Assembly: GCF_001590605.1 (NCBI RefSeq)
Contig: NZ_CP014504.1
Span: forward strand, 248,001 to 312,000
Length of the DNA: 64,000 nucleotides
DNA from: Pedobacter cryoconitis
GTDB lineage: Bacteria > Bacteroidota > Bacteroidia > Sphingobacteriales > Sphingobacteriaceae
Reading direction: 5' to 3'
The notes under the pieces were generated by a model, which was not told the origin of the DNA, made no database searches, and saw only the letters and a list, made by a program, of their open reading frames with translations. The position numbers were made by a program, and so were the translations under genes. Positions 52,004 to 61,135 of this stretch are shown here, in pieces (position 1 is the first letter of the stretch; each line of letters opens with the position of its first letter).

Positions 52004-53143
52004 CTAGGCCGTTACGGATTTTATGAAATCGGATGGTGTTCCGCCGTGGAATCTTTTAAATGATTTATATAAATGGAACCTGGAACTGAAACCAGCTTCT
52101 TGTGCGATGGCATCAATTGTATAATTGCTAAATTTTCCTGTATTGACCAGATCTATAAAATAATTTATCCGGTGTTTATTAGTTAGGTCTGTCAGGCCTG
52201 ACCCGTAATTGGCATACAAGAAATTGCTCAGTACATCTGCTGAAACATTTAGCCGTTTTTTTAGAGTTTCAACTGAAGCATCTTTATCCAGGTAAAACGC
52301 ATCCGTAAAAAATACCTCAATGAATAAATGCTCCGGGAGATCGTCCCCTGTTTTTTTATCAAACAGGTTTCCCAGTTTAATTTTTAAATTACTTCTGTTG
52401 AGAAATTTAGGCCTGAATAATAAAAGTAAAAGGGTCAGGAAATTTAAGATCAGGATACAGAGGTTTGGTAGACTACTATTCTGTGATTGAGAGTATTGAT
52501 TAAAAAGCAGGCTTATCCAGGTAAATAGCTCAATGGTCAATAAATAAAGAGTCCATTTTCTCAACTGAATAAAATAGATGTTTTTCCGTTTGTACTTCGC
52601 TAAGATCTTCAGTACTATTCTCAGGTTAATTACAAATATAAGGGAGGCGAAAATGATCTTTGCCAACCTGACAAAATCTCCTGCTCCGGGTAAGTTCCAT
52701 AATGGAATACCCGGATCAACAGGCACAATGAAGGTAAAATAGGCCAGGCATACTATATGTGTAACGATCATCAATAGCCCGCAGGAAATGATATGCCATT
52801 TTAATTTACTTTCATATAAATAGGCGAAAAAGCTAATTACGGCCGCTACTAGTAAGGACTGGGGTGTTTCTATTATCCAGCGATTGTAGGAGTAATGAGA
52901 AAAATAAAGTGAACCAATCCCGCGCCATGCAAGACCTGTGGTCAGTAAAAGAATTATTATTTTAAGAATAACGGGTCTTTTAAAATTAATTGATACCTCT
53001 ACAAAAACAATAAGTGCTTGTATAATAAGGCAAACGGCAACGTAATTAAGTAAGATAGAGAGCATAGGTTTCAGTATGGGATATTTTAAACGAAAATATA
53101 TAATTTTATTACCTGTTTTTTTGGAATGATTAATTTTAATCAT
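52004..53143 (-). CDS. Membrane-anchored AraC-family transcription regulator
   Basis: Of 379 residues, the first 240 or so hold six to seven hydrophobic helices, then a C-terminal AraC-type DNA-binding domain (about 270-379). That domain has a first helix-turn-helix at VETLKKRLNVSADVLSNFLY and a second at YTIDAIAQEAGFSSRFHLYK followed by SFKRFHGGTPSDF, the AraC signature. An alternative ATG at 53065 (MLSILLNYVA) would drop 26 residues and leave the first helix at the N-terminus. This layout, 7TM-like sensor plus AraC HTH, is common in Bacteroidota. It is 210 nt upstream of the MACPF gene on the same strand, so it may regulate it or the divergent epimerase gene. Confidence 0.88.
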   Translation of the reverse strand: MIKINHSKKTGNKIIYFRLKYPILKPMLSILLNYVAVCLIIQALIVFVEVSINFKRPVILKIIILLLTTGLAWRGIGSLYFSHYSYNRWIIETPQSLLVAAVISFFAYLYESKLKWHIISCGLLMIVTHIVCLAYFTFIVPVDPGIPLWNLPGAGDFVRLAKIIFASLIFVINLRIVLKILAKYKRKNIYFIQLRKWTLYLLTIELFTWISLLFNQYSQSQNSSLPNLCILILNFLTLLLLLFRPKFLNRSNLKIKLGNLFDKKTGDDLPEHLFIEVFFTDAFYLDKDASVETLKKRLNVSADVLSNFLYANYGSGLTDLTNKHRINYFIDLVNTGKFSNYTIDAIAQEAGFSSRFHLYKSFKRFHGGTPSDFIKSVTA

Positions 53144-53219
53144 TAGAAGACTAAATTCTTTCTGTTACCAAAATTAGTTTAGCTTGCTGCTGATTAACCT
53201 TATAACGGAACAATTGAAT

Positions 53220-54068
53220 ATGGTAAAATTCGGTGCATCTTTATTATCATGGATCCTGCCAGAATGGAAGGCAATTGAGGGGGCTTATGCAATTCAAAAA
53301 ACAGCAGCAGCAGGATTTGATGTGCTGGAGATCTTATTGCCTCCTTCGATGAAAATCAATACCACAATAGTACGAAAACAATTAAAGGAACATCATATTA
53401 AGGCGATCTGTTCATTTAATCTTCCTGCTAATTGCCATATTCCTTTTTATCCTGATCAGGCATATGATGCGATTAAATCGGCACTTAACAAAGCTGCTGA
53501 ACTGGAATCAACAATTCTTGCAGGAGTGCTTCACAGTGGTATTGGTGTTTTTTCAGGTTCGCTAAAAACTGCTGAGGAAACTGAAACAGTAGTTCAGGTA
53601 TTAGCGCTGTGTGCCGATTATGCGAGCCGTTTAGGTGTAACGATGTGTTTAGAGCCTGTTAACCGGTATGAAAGTTATGTATGCACCTGTGCTGCTGATG
53701 TGCTGGATTTAATTGAACAGGTTGGCTCACCTGCTTTAGCACTTCATCTGGATACTTTTCATATGAATATCGAAGAAGATAATTTTCGTGATCCGGTGAT
53801 CAATAGTGGCGGTCATTTAAAACATATGCATATTACCGAGAGTAATCGCGGTATGCCAGGAGAAGGAAATGTCAACTGGGATGATCTTTTTGAGGCGCTG
53901 GCAAAGATTAATTATGACGGCGCATTAGTGCTGGAGAATTTTTCTTCTGCTATTGACGGGATGGCGGAACGTGTTAAGCTATGGCATCCTTCCAAATATA
54001 ATGCACAGGACCTGGCAGAAGGTAGTCTGGCTTTTATCAAGCAAAAGGCCCTGGATTATGGGATGTAA
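53220..54068 (+). CDS. Sugar isomerase/epimerase (tagatose/allulose 3-epimerase type, AP endonuclease 2 fold)
   Basis: The frame opens at a TTG at 53184; the ATG at 53220 (MVKFGASLLSW) gives 282 residues. TIM-barrel motifs match ketose 3-epimerases: metal ligands in CLEPVNRYE, HLDTFHMNIEE, HMHITESNRG with GEGNVNWDD and the last Glu in GALVLENFS. It would interconvert ketose epimers or act as a hydroxypyruvate-type isomerase. No catabolic partners are adjacent. Its stop abuts the ABC-F remnant, with no gap. Confidence 0.86.
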   Translation: MVKFGASLLSWILPEWKAIEGAYAIQKTAAAGFDVLEILLPPSMKINTTIVRKQLKEHHIKAICSFNLPANCHIPFYPDQAYDAIKSALNKAAELESTILAGVLHSGIGVFSGSLKTAEETETVVQVLALCADYASRLGVTMCLEPVNRYESYVCTCAADVLDLIEQVGSPALALHLDTFHMNIEEDNFRDPVINSGGHLKHMHITESNRGMPGEGNVNWDDLFEALAKINYDGALVLENFSSAIDGMAERVKLWHPSKYNAQDLAEGSLAFIKQKALDYGM

Positions 54069-54238
54069 TTTTTCTTACCTTATATCTTTATAATCAACTC
54101 CTATATCTGGACATTCAGCATATTGAAATTTTAGTTGAAGTATTCAATGAATATAAAGGGACATTACTAGTGGTTTCGCATGATATTTATTTTTTGAGAC
54201 AAATCAATATAGATCGGTCGATTGTTTTGGATGATTAA
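54068..54238 (+). pseudogene. Remnant of the C-terminus of an ABC-F type ATPase
   Basis: In frame 2 the sequence reads LDIQHIEILVEVFNEYKGTL, then LVVSHDIYFLRQINIDR, then a stop at 54236-54238. This matches the end of the second ATPase of ABC-F proteins (NHLDI...IE.L...L..YKGTLLVVSHD..FL). Only about 43 codons survive, with no start codon, no Walker A and a disturbed NHLDI (NQLLYLDI). The remainder is absent from the window upstream, where the epimerase gene lies. ABC-F proteins protect ribosomes or confer antibiotic resistance. Confidence 0.75.
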
Positions 54239-54262
54239 TAGAAATAAATATTAGCTTGCGAT

Positions 54263-54970
54263 ATGGAACTACATCCAGAGATTAAAAACTTTATAGAGAA
54301 GAGAATAATGCCAGATAATCTCTATCTCCCTCAGAATTATCCCGAAGTCAAAACCTTTGAGGAATTCCAGGACGGTTATAGGTTTAATGGAACGACTGGT
54401 GAAATTTATACCGGTACAAAGCCCGCTGAATTCCGGGAAAACTGGTATGTTATCTGTTCTAACGAGATGAATGATCCTTTTTATGTAGATTTATCTGAAC
54501 AGGACCGGGGTTTCCCTGTCTATTTTTCATGGCATGGAGCAGGGAGCTGGGAACCAGTTAAAGTTGCTGATGATTTAAATGATTTTGCAGCAAAATTGCT
54601 GAGCATACAAAAGGTAGAAAAGGATAAAGATGAGTTAATCAATTTGCTGGATGCAGATTTTGATTTGACTATTGAATTATGGGAGGAAATGTATGTATCA
54701 ATTGAGGAAGAAGAAGGTGATGATGGTGAAGAGAAAGGTCCTTCAGAATGGATCAAAGGAAAAGTCGTAATCAGAGACATTGGTCAGCAGAAAATGAAAA
54801 TTGTCCATTATTTGAAAGATCATTTCAAATTAACTCCACAACAGGCATTAGCATTAAGTAAACAAAAGGATATTGAAGTTGATCAGGGGCATTTGCTCTA
54901 TCTCAAAGGGCTGGTTGACTATTTGAGGGAACTAGGTGCGACCGCTGAATTTGTAGCGGATAAAATATAA
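54263..54970 (+). CDS. SMI1/KNR4 (SUKH)-like protein with C-terminal L7/L12-like domain
   Basis: The 235-residue cytoplasmic protein has an N-terminal domain (about 1-120) resembling the SUKH/SMI1-KNR4 fold: RENWYVICSNEMNDPFYVDL, then FPVYFSWHGAGSWEPVKVAD. An acidic linker (EEEEGDDGEE, about 150-160) follows. The C-terminal 55 residues (KMKIVHYLKDHFKLTPQQAL, then the VDYLRELGATAEF end) resemble the ribosomal L7/L12 C-terminal fold. SUKH proteins often are immunity proteins for polymorphic toxins. No toxin gene adjoins it, so it may be an orphan immunity or housekeeping protein. Confidence 0.72.
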   Translation: MELHPEIKNFIEKRIMPDNLYLPQNYPEVKTFEEFQDGYRFNGTTGEIYTGTKPAEFRENWYVICSNEMNDPFYVDLSEQDRGFPVYFSWHGAGSWEPVKVADDLNDFAAKLLSIQKVEKDKDELINLLDADFDLTIELWEEMYVSIEEEEGDDGEEKGPSEWIKGKVVIRDIGQQKMKIVHYLKDHFKLTPQQALALSKQKDIEVDQGHLLYLKGLVDYLRELGATAEFVADKI

Positions 54971-54996
54971 ACTTTACGATTCAAATGATCAATAAA

Positions 54997-55029
54997 ACTG
55001 AATGCAGATTACCAAGTCTGCATTCAGTT
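54997..55029. terminator. Bidirectional terminator
   Basis: The AACTGAATGCAGA/TCTGCATTCAGTT stem with a 7-nt loop lies between converging genes. Confidence 0.75.
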
Positions 55030-55048
55030 GTTTAATCCTCATCAATTC

Positions 55049-55279
55049 CTAGTTTTGAGGTTGTCTCATCGTTGTGTCTGATCTGCGATCAGTTCTTTTT
55101 AACGTATCATTTGCTGGCCACCCTTTTTTCTTTGTTTTCTTTTTTTGTGGAGATTTTTTGTCTGTACGCTTTTTGGAGGTGTCTTGTTTTTGCCTTGTAG
55201 TATCCTGTTGAGGCATTTCAATTGCAAATGTTGCGAAGCCGAATGTGCAGAGCATCATCATCATTAATAACTTTTTCAT
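55049..55279 (-). CDS. Small secreted basic protein
   Basis: The 76-residue product starts with MKKLLMMMMLCTFGFATFA, a clean signal peptide. The mature part (about 55 residues) is Lys/Thr/Arg-rich (QKQDTSKKRTDKKSPQKKKT) with no Cys, so probably disordered and periplasmic or exported. The function is not recognised. Composition like this occurs in many Bacteroidota secreted small proteins. Confidence 0.65.
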   Translation of the reverse strand: MKKLLMMMMLCTFGFATFAIEMPQQDTTRQKQDTSKKRTDKKSPQKKKTKKKGWPANDTLKRTDRRSDTTMRQPQN

Positions 55280-55498
55280 GGTCTTAATATTTAGTGAATA
55301 TTTTGATTTACAGATGCTTAAACAAAGAGTATAACTGTTGGTTTTTTTTATTTCAAAAATCAGGTATATGTCTCGCGAATCACGTATTTAACCTATATTG
55401 CAGGTATATTCATTATTTTGTTTGTTTTTGTAATTAAAATTGCTTTTGTTTTTCTTTTAAGATATTTGAAGTATATTTATATGAACTAATTGTGTTTG

Positions 55499-55870
55499 AT
55501 GAGAAAATATTTATTATCATGTGCAGCAGTATTGTTAATCAGTACATTGTCTTCTTTTAGCGGTGTACCTGCGAAAATTCAAAATCCTATAACTTCAGCA
55601 CTATATTTTGCTGTTCCAGATGCTCCGGTTTTTAGTTACGCTAATTACAATGGAAAAGGACGTACGCTGGTTGGTGTTGGACTAGTACCAGGTGCAACAG
55701 GTTATAATTGGTATTTGAACGGCAAATTCTTATACACAACAACTAATAATTATACGAGTGTCGGAATTAATTGCGGCTCATATGGTGCGATAGGCGTTGA
55801 AGCTGTGAATGCCTCTGGTGTTTCTGCACTTACCATCAAAGGAGTAATCGGTTGCAGTCTGGAAGATTAA
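55499..55870 (+). CDS. Secreted small beta-sandwich protein
   Basis: The frame opens at a TTG at 55490; the ATG at 55499 gives 123 residues. The signal peptide is MRKYLLSCAAVLLISTLSSF. The mature domain, with PGATGYNWYLNGKFLYTTT and GAIGVEAVNASGVSAL, has the strand spacing of a fibronectin III/PKD-like fold (a G-Y-N-W-Y...G-V-E-A-V-N pattern). It lacks a C-terminal T9SS sorting domain. The role is unknown. Confidence 0.65.
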   Translation: MRKYLLSCAAVLLISTLSSFSGVPAKIQNPITSALYFAVPDAPVFSYANYNGKGRTLVGVGLVPGATGYNWYLNGKFLYTTTNNYTSVGINCGSYGAIGVEAVNASGVSALTIKGVIGCSLED

Positions 55871-56070
55871 TATTTAAGCTAATCTGATTTAGGTGTTGCT
55901 TGTGAAGCAGGCAAAACCCTTTTAATTTTTTCCGATTGAGAATCTTGTCGTTTTTTAGCACTTCACGTAATTTTAGCTATAGTTGCCGTAATAATATAAA
56001 CCCATTGATATTATTGAATTACTTTTCATCAAGTAGAGCTGAAAAGAATATTTAACCTTAAACATATACA

Positions 56071-56271
56071 ATGGGCGCAAATAATGATTTATTTCTGGAT
56101 ATAGTCGAGTTCAATGCGAAGTCGGGATTCGTTGCAGACGAGCTTAATTCTTTAAACAGTGAGCAAACTGGTGGTTTGCCAATGGAGTATATCACAAATC
56201 TGCTAAAATGCAGGATTCTTGAACAGCAGCTGAATGAGCTAAAAGGTTTATTGAGTAAGCATAATTCTTAA
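56071..56271 (+). CDS. Small hypothetical protein
   Basis: The 66-residue frame starts at an ATG in an A-rich context and has an ordinary amino acid composition, ending in a helical, charged tail (LKCRILEQQLNELKGLLSKHNS). No family is recognised. It has no signal peptide. It resembles small leader-like or bacteriocin-precursor-sized genes but lacks a double-Gly cleavage site other than GG in QTGGLP, which is not enough to claim one. Confidence 0.5.
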   Translation: MGANNDLFLDIVEFNAKSGFVADELNSLNSEQTGGLPMEYITNLLKCRILEQQLNELKGLLSKHNS

Positions 56272-56352
56272 GCGTAAAGCGCAGGTTTACCTCATAATTT
56301 CCACATTCTCTTAAATATTTATCTGGTTTTATTAAGACTTAAAAGTTATTCT

Positions 56353-56375
56353 CATGTTATTTTAATAATAACATG
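56353..56375. promoter_or_regulatory. Perfect inverted repeat upstream of susC, operator candidate
   Basis: The 9-bp arms CATGTTATT and AATAACATG are separated by TTAAT. It lies 100 nt before the susC ATG and has no T-run, so it looks more like a protein-binding site than a terminator. Confidence 0.45.
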
Positions 56376-56474
56376 TAATGATTGTTCTTAACAATTTAAT
56401 AACTTCAATGTATATCCGTATTAAACTGAGAGCTACATCTTTGGCGGAATTTAAAAGCTTAGATAAAACCATTT

Positions 56475-59400
56475 ATGAGAAAAAACTACAAATTAATTTT
56501 CGTGGTTACCCATTATTTTCAGCAGAAGTCTTTTTTGCTGCTGCTATTAATGCTGGCCATCTCAGTCTGTACGTTTGCACAACAACAGGCCAGAGTTATT
56601 AAAGGAAAAGTAACCGACGAAAGTAACGGCGGTTTACCCGGTGTGACTATCAGGGTTAAAGGAACTAAATCAGCTACCTCTACTAACCAGGACGGTAATT
56701 TTTCTATACAGGTAAATGGCCCGCAGGACATTCTTGTATTTAATATGTTGGGAACGCTTACCAGGGAGGTGATTGTTGGTAACAATCAAAATTTAAACAT
56801 CACACTCGTTACGGATAGCAAACAGCTAAAAGATGTAGTAGTAATTGGTTATGGCACTTCTAGTAAAAAGGATTTAACAGGAGCTGTGACTTCTGTGAAT
56901 GCCGAAGAATTTAACCAAGGTGTAATGACAAGCCCTGCGCAATTACTGCAAGGTAAGGTGGCAGGATTAAATGTAACCAAAAGTGGCGATCCTAATGCAA
57001 AACCTTCTACTATATTAAGGGGGCCGTCTACTTTACGTGAGGGTGCAGCACAAGAGCCTTTTTATGTAATCGATGGTGTTCCTGGAGCATCAATCGACCT
57101 GTTAGCACCTGCTGACATAGAAAGTATAGATATTTTAAAAGATGCCTCTTCTACCGCAATTTACGGGTCAAGAGCTGCGAATGGGGTAATCATCGTTACT
57201 ACAAAAAGATCAAAGGGTGGACAATCCAGACTTTCTTATAGTGGTTATGGGGCGGTTGAAAGTGTATCTAAAAAATATGATATGCTCAGTGCACCAGAAT
57301 TGCGTCAGTATTTGAAAGACAATAAGCAAGTGTTAAACCCTATTGATGATGATGGATCTGACACGAACTGGCAAAAAATGCTGGAAAGGACTGGTTATTC
57401 ACAAAATCATAATTTGTCTTATGGTGGTTCAGGTGCATCTTCAGAATATGGTGCAAGTGTCAATTATTTCGACAATCAGGGAATCCTGAAAAATACTTCT
57501 TTAAAAAGAACGATTGTCCGTGCATATGTAAATCAGCGGTTCTTTAATGACAGACTGAAATTAGGTTTGACGATCACGAACAGTGCTACGACTGGTAATG
57601 ATATTTATCAAACTCAGGCCCTGTCAAACATGTTGTTCTATTTGCCAACAGTAAGCCCTTTCAATGCGGACGGGACTTATAAAGAAAACTATGACAGAAC
57701 GGGTAGCGGAACAAGAAATCCGCTTTCTATTGTTGATAATAACTCCATTAAAAATGTAAATAACAAAACTTTAATCAATGGGATGGCACAAGTAAACATC
57801 TTATCTGGTTTGAAGTTTACCGCAAGTTTATCTACACAAAAAGATCAGAATAATTCAAGTTCTTATTTAAATAGCCAGTCAGGACTTGCCAGAGGAGTGA
57901 GCGGACAGGCGATCAAAGCTGATGTACTGAATAAATCTGAAGTGATAGAAGGATACTTTAACTATGATAAAGTATTTGGTCAGCATAGCTTGAAATTGCT
58001 TGCAGGTTATTCCTGGCAGGAAGACCGGACTAATGATGGTTTCGGCGTAACAACGCAAGGGTTTTCGAATGATAATCTGGGCGCAAACAATATCTTTTTA
58101 TCAAACCCATCCTTACTTTCACAAATTACATTTGCCAACTCTCCAATCTCCACTTTAAGATTAATCTCATTTTATGGAAGAGCGCAATACAATTACAAAG
58201 AGAAATATTTGTTTCAGGCCTCTTTAAGAAAAGATGGTTCTTCTGCTTTTGGTATCAATAGCCGTTGGGGACTATTTCCTGCGGTATCTGCCGGATGGAG
58301 AATTATCGGAGAAGATTTTATGAAAAGTGTACCTGTGATCAGTGATCTGAAATTGAGAGCTGGTTATGGTAAATCAGGAAATAGTCTTGGTTTTGATGCC
58401 TTTTCTGCTTTATTAGTTTATGGAACACCTGCAACCAGCAGTAAATACCTGAACAACGGAGTCATCAGCAATGCAATTGGCCCGGTAAGAAATGAGAACC
58501 CGGACTTGAAATGGGAAAGCACTTCGACTACCAATATCGGATTGGATTTTGGTTTATTCGGGAACAGAGTTACAGGTTCAGTAGATTACTATATCAAAAA
58601 GACATCTGACCTGATTTATTCTGAGTATGCTGTTTCTACCACGCAGTATTTCTTACCAACCATTACGGCCAATGTAGGCAAGATCAAAAATACGGGTATT
58701 GAATTGTCTTTAAATGCTTTAGTTGTAAAAACAAAGGATTTTAGCTGGAATACTTCACCAAATATTGCGCACAATAAAAACGTAGTGGAAACCTTATCGG
58801 ATGATTTCTACAAAATCTCTTATATACAAACCGCAGTATTGGGCGGTAAAGGACAATCTGGAAATTATAGCCAGATTATACAACCAGGAGAAGCATTGGG
58901 AACTTTCAAGCTTTGGAATTATGCAGGTAAGAATGCTGCAGGTGTAAGTACCTATGTCAATGCAGCTGGGCAAACAATTGCCACTCAGCCATTAACATCT
59001 GATGCTAAAATTGCTGGCAATGCGCAGCCAAAATATATCTACGGCTGGGGGAATAGCTTTACTTATAAAAAATGGGACCTGAGTTTCCTTGTACGTGGCG
59101 TATTGGGAAATAAGATCTTAAATGCTACTGCAGCTGGTCTGAATACACCTGCTGATGCTAAATTACAGAACATCCCAAGAGCTACACTTGGTGAGTCTTT
59201 CAATGATGGAAATGCTTACCTGATTTCTGACCGTTACCTGGAAAGTGGTTCTTATTTACGTTTGGATAATGCTACGTTAGGTTATTCCATCAAACCAAAA
59301 GTGCAGACCATTAAAGCGATCAGGCTTTATGTAACGGCAAATAACTTATTTGTAATTACTAAATATACTGGACTGGATCCTGAGATTAACATCGGAGGTT

Positions 59401-59477
59401 TAACACCTGGTATTGATAATAACAACTATTACCCTAAGACCCGCACATTCAGTCTCGGTATTAACGCATCATTCTAA
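56475..59477 (+). CDS. SusC/RagA TonB-linked outer-membrane receptor
   Basis: The 1000-residue protein has a signal peptide ending near TFAQQ (about residue 36). A carboxypeptidase-D-like domain (VIKGKVTDESNGGLPGVTIR) follows, then a TonB-box/plug region (VVVIGYGTSSKKDLTGAVTS), plug domain with DASSTAIYGSRAANGVI, and a large beta-barrel ending in FSLGINASF. It is the outer-membrane transporter of a Sus-like system that imports a ligand captured by SusD, driven by TonB. susD follows after 12 nt. No sigma/anti-sigma gene precedes it. Confidence 0.96.
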   Translation: MRKNYKLIFVVTHYFQQKSFLLLLLMLAISVCTFAQQQARVIKGKVTDESNGGLPGVTIRVKGTKSATSTNQDGNFSIQVNGPQDILVFNMLGTLTREVIVGNNQNLNITLVTDSKQLKDVVVIGYGTSSKKDLTGAVTSVNAEEFNQGVMTSPAQLLQGKVAGLNVTKSGDPNAKPSTILRGPSTLREGAAQEPFYVIDGVPGASIDLLAPADIESIDILKDASSTAIYGSRAANGVIIVTTKRSKGGQSRLSYSGYGAVESVSKKYDMLSAPELRQYLKDNKQVLNPIDDDGSDTNWQKMLERTGYSQNHNLSYGGSGASSEYGASVNYFDNQGILKNTSLKRTIVRAYVNQRFFNDRLKLGLTITNSATTGNDIYQTQALSNMLFYLPTVSPFNADGTYKENYDRTGSGTRNPLSIVDNNSIKNVNNKTLINGMAQVNILSGLKFTASLSTQKDQNNSSSYLNSQSGLARGVSGQAIKADVLNKSEVIEGYFNYDKVFGQHSLKLLAGYSWQEDRTNDGFGVTTQGFSNDNLGANNIFLSNPSLLSQITFANSPISTLRLISFYGRAQYNYKEKYLFQASLRKDGSSAFGINSRWGLFPAVSAGWRIIGEDFMKSVPVISDLKLRAGYGKSGNSLGFDAFSALLVYGTPATSSKYLNNGVISNAIGPVRNENPDLKWESTSTTNIGLDFGLFGNRVTGSVDYYIKKTSDLIYSEYAVSTTQYFLPTITANVGKIKNTGIELSLNALVVKTKDFSWNTSPNIAHNKNVVETLSDDFYKISYIQTAVLGGKGQSGNYSQIIQPGEALGTFKLWNYAGKNAAGVSTYVNAAGQTIATQPLTSDAKIAGNAQPKYIYGWGNSFTYKKWDLSFLVRGVLGNKILNATAAGLNTPADAKLQNIPRATLGESFNDGNAYLISDRYLESGSYLRLDNATLGYSIKPKVQTIKAIRLYVTANNLFVITKYTGLDPEINIGGLTPGIDNNNYYPKTRTFSLGINASF

Positions 59478-59489
59478 TTTCAACGAACA

Positions 59490-61088
59490 ATGAAACAGAT
59501 ATTTTTATTAACGGCGGCATTTGCTGTCATGTTAGCCACTGTATCCTGCACAAAACTGGATGTAAAAGTGGAATCTCAATATGTAAAAGATAACTTTCCT
59601 ACTACTGACGCTGATTACGCGGCTTTATATGGAACGATGTATTCTAACCTTTCTTCTCAATTTGGAGTACCTTATTTCAGAATGCAGGAAATGTCCACTG
59701 ATGCTGCGATCTTACCGGCAAGAGACGGAAATTTTGATGACGGTGGGCAGTACAGACAGTTGCACTACCATACCTGGACATTTGATCATCCAAACGTGAA
59801 AACAATTTGGGAATGGGGATTTGGAGGAATTAACAACTGTAACCGTCTAATTTCAGTGACCAATGCTTCTTCAGCATCCGATGCAAAAAAGGCTTCCGGA
59901 GTAACGGAAATAAAAACTATGCGGGCATTGTACTACTTCCTGATGATGGATCTTTATGGTAATATTCCTATTATTGATAAGTTCCCGGTAGAAGCGGGCG
60001 CTTTACCTGGTACAACAAGCAGAGATAAGGTATTTGATTTTATTGAGAAAGAATTGCTGGCGGTTATCCCTAATTTACCTCAGAAAACAGGAGCAAATCA
60101 GAAGTTGCTTTATGGAAAACCAACGCGTGGAACAGCTTTCGCCTTACTAGCTAAAATGTACTTGAATTCACAGGTATATACTGGGAAACCCAGGTATACG
60201 GATGCAGTAGCTATGGCAGATAGTGTAATGAAAAATACAACTTATCAGCTGGACCCTAAGTACTCAGATATCTTTGATGTTAATAATGGCCCTCAGATTT
60301 CTGAAACGATATTCGCAATTCCTTATGATCAGCAGATTCCGGGTAACCAGATGACCAGGTTCGGTTTCTACCCTGCACTGGCTACTGCTTACGGGATTAC
60401 AGGAGTTGGATTTAGTATTTCTATGAGTACAACACCAGAATATTATGATCGCTTTAATCTGGCGAATGATATCAGAAAAAGTTTCTGGTTGGTTGGGCCT
60501 CAATTTGCCCCGGATGCGAACAGACAACCTGATAAGACAAAGCCTGTATATATCGCAGGAACAACACAACAAATTGTATTGACACGTGATCTGATCCTCA
60601 AACCCGGTAAGCCAATGGATGTGGGAAATACAGTAGCCGACCAGGCAAAGGGGATCCGCTCTGTTAAATACTGGCCGGATGTGAATGCGATACAAGCGAC
60701 ACGTTTGAACGGTAATGATATGCCTTTTTTACGTTTAGCAGATGTCATGTTGATGAAAGCAGAAGCTATTTTACGCGGAGCTTCACCAACTGCAGTCAAT
60801 GGAGAAATGCAGACTCCACTAAGTTTAGTGAATAAAATCAGGGCAAGAGCTGGTGCAGAAGCGGCAACAAGCGTTGATTTAGAATCCTTATTGGATGAAA
60901 GAGCAAGGGAGTTGAGCTGGGAAGCCTGGAGAAGGAACGATTTGATTCGTTATGGTTTGTTTGAAAAGGAATACCCTTTGCAAAATGATGTACTCTCGAT
61001 GAATAAAGATGCTGCGAGAAGACTTTATCCGATCCCTGCAACTGAACTGCAGTTAAATTCCAATTTAAGACAAAACCCAGGTTATTAA
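59490..61088 (+). CDS. SusD/RagB surface lipoprotein
   Basis: The 532-residue lipoprotein has a signal peptide with lipobox (MLATVSC, Cys20). The helical TPR-like region includes GINNCNRLIS, the family ALYYFLMMDLYGNIP motif, and C-terminal LLDERARELSWEAWRRNDL followed by LYPIPATELQLNSNLRQNPGY. It caps SusC and captures the ligand. The partner identity is set by its adjacent SusC. A phosphodiesterase gene follows after 47 nt. Confidence 0.95.
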   Translation: MKQIFLLTAAFAVMLATVSCTKLDVKVESQYVKDNFPTTDADYAALYGTMYSNLSSQFGVPYFRMQEMSTDAAILPARDGNFDDGGQYRQLHYHTWTFDHPNVKTIWEWGFGGINNCNRLISVTNASSASDAKKASGVTEIKTMRALYYFLMMDLYGNIPIIDKFPVEAGALPGTTSRDKVFDFIEKELLAVIPNLPQKTGANQKLLYGKPTRGTAFALLAKMYLNSQVYTGKPRYTDAVAMADSVMKNTTYQLDPKYSDIFDVNNGPQISETIFAIPYDQQIPGNQMTRFGFYPALATAYGITGVGFSISMSTTPEYYDRFNLANDIRKSFWLVGPQFAPDANRQPDKTKPVYIAGTTQQIVLTRDLILKPGKPMDVGNTVADQAKGIRSVKYWPDVNAIQATRLNGNDMPFLRLADVMLMKAEAILRGASPTAVNGEMQTPLSLVNKIRARAGAEAATSVDLESLLDERARELSWEAWRRNDLIRYGLFEKEYPLQNDVLSMNKDAARRLYPIPATELQLNSNLRQNPGY

Positions 61089-61135
61089 TTCTTTTAAACA
61101 GCCGGGTTTTTCCGGATGTTCTCATTTTAATACTT

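Noticed and set aside
56071..56271. A double-glycine bacteriocin precursor exported by the ABC operon
   Set aside because: The GG in QTGGLP is not followed by a plausible mature peptide distinct from the leader pattern, and the exporter lacks a C39 peptidase domain; too weak to claim.
56378..56602. A 74-residue frame overlapping the 5' end of susC
   Set aside because: It overlaps the well-supported SusC signal peptide in another frame and has no recognisable family; it reads as a shadow.
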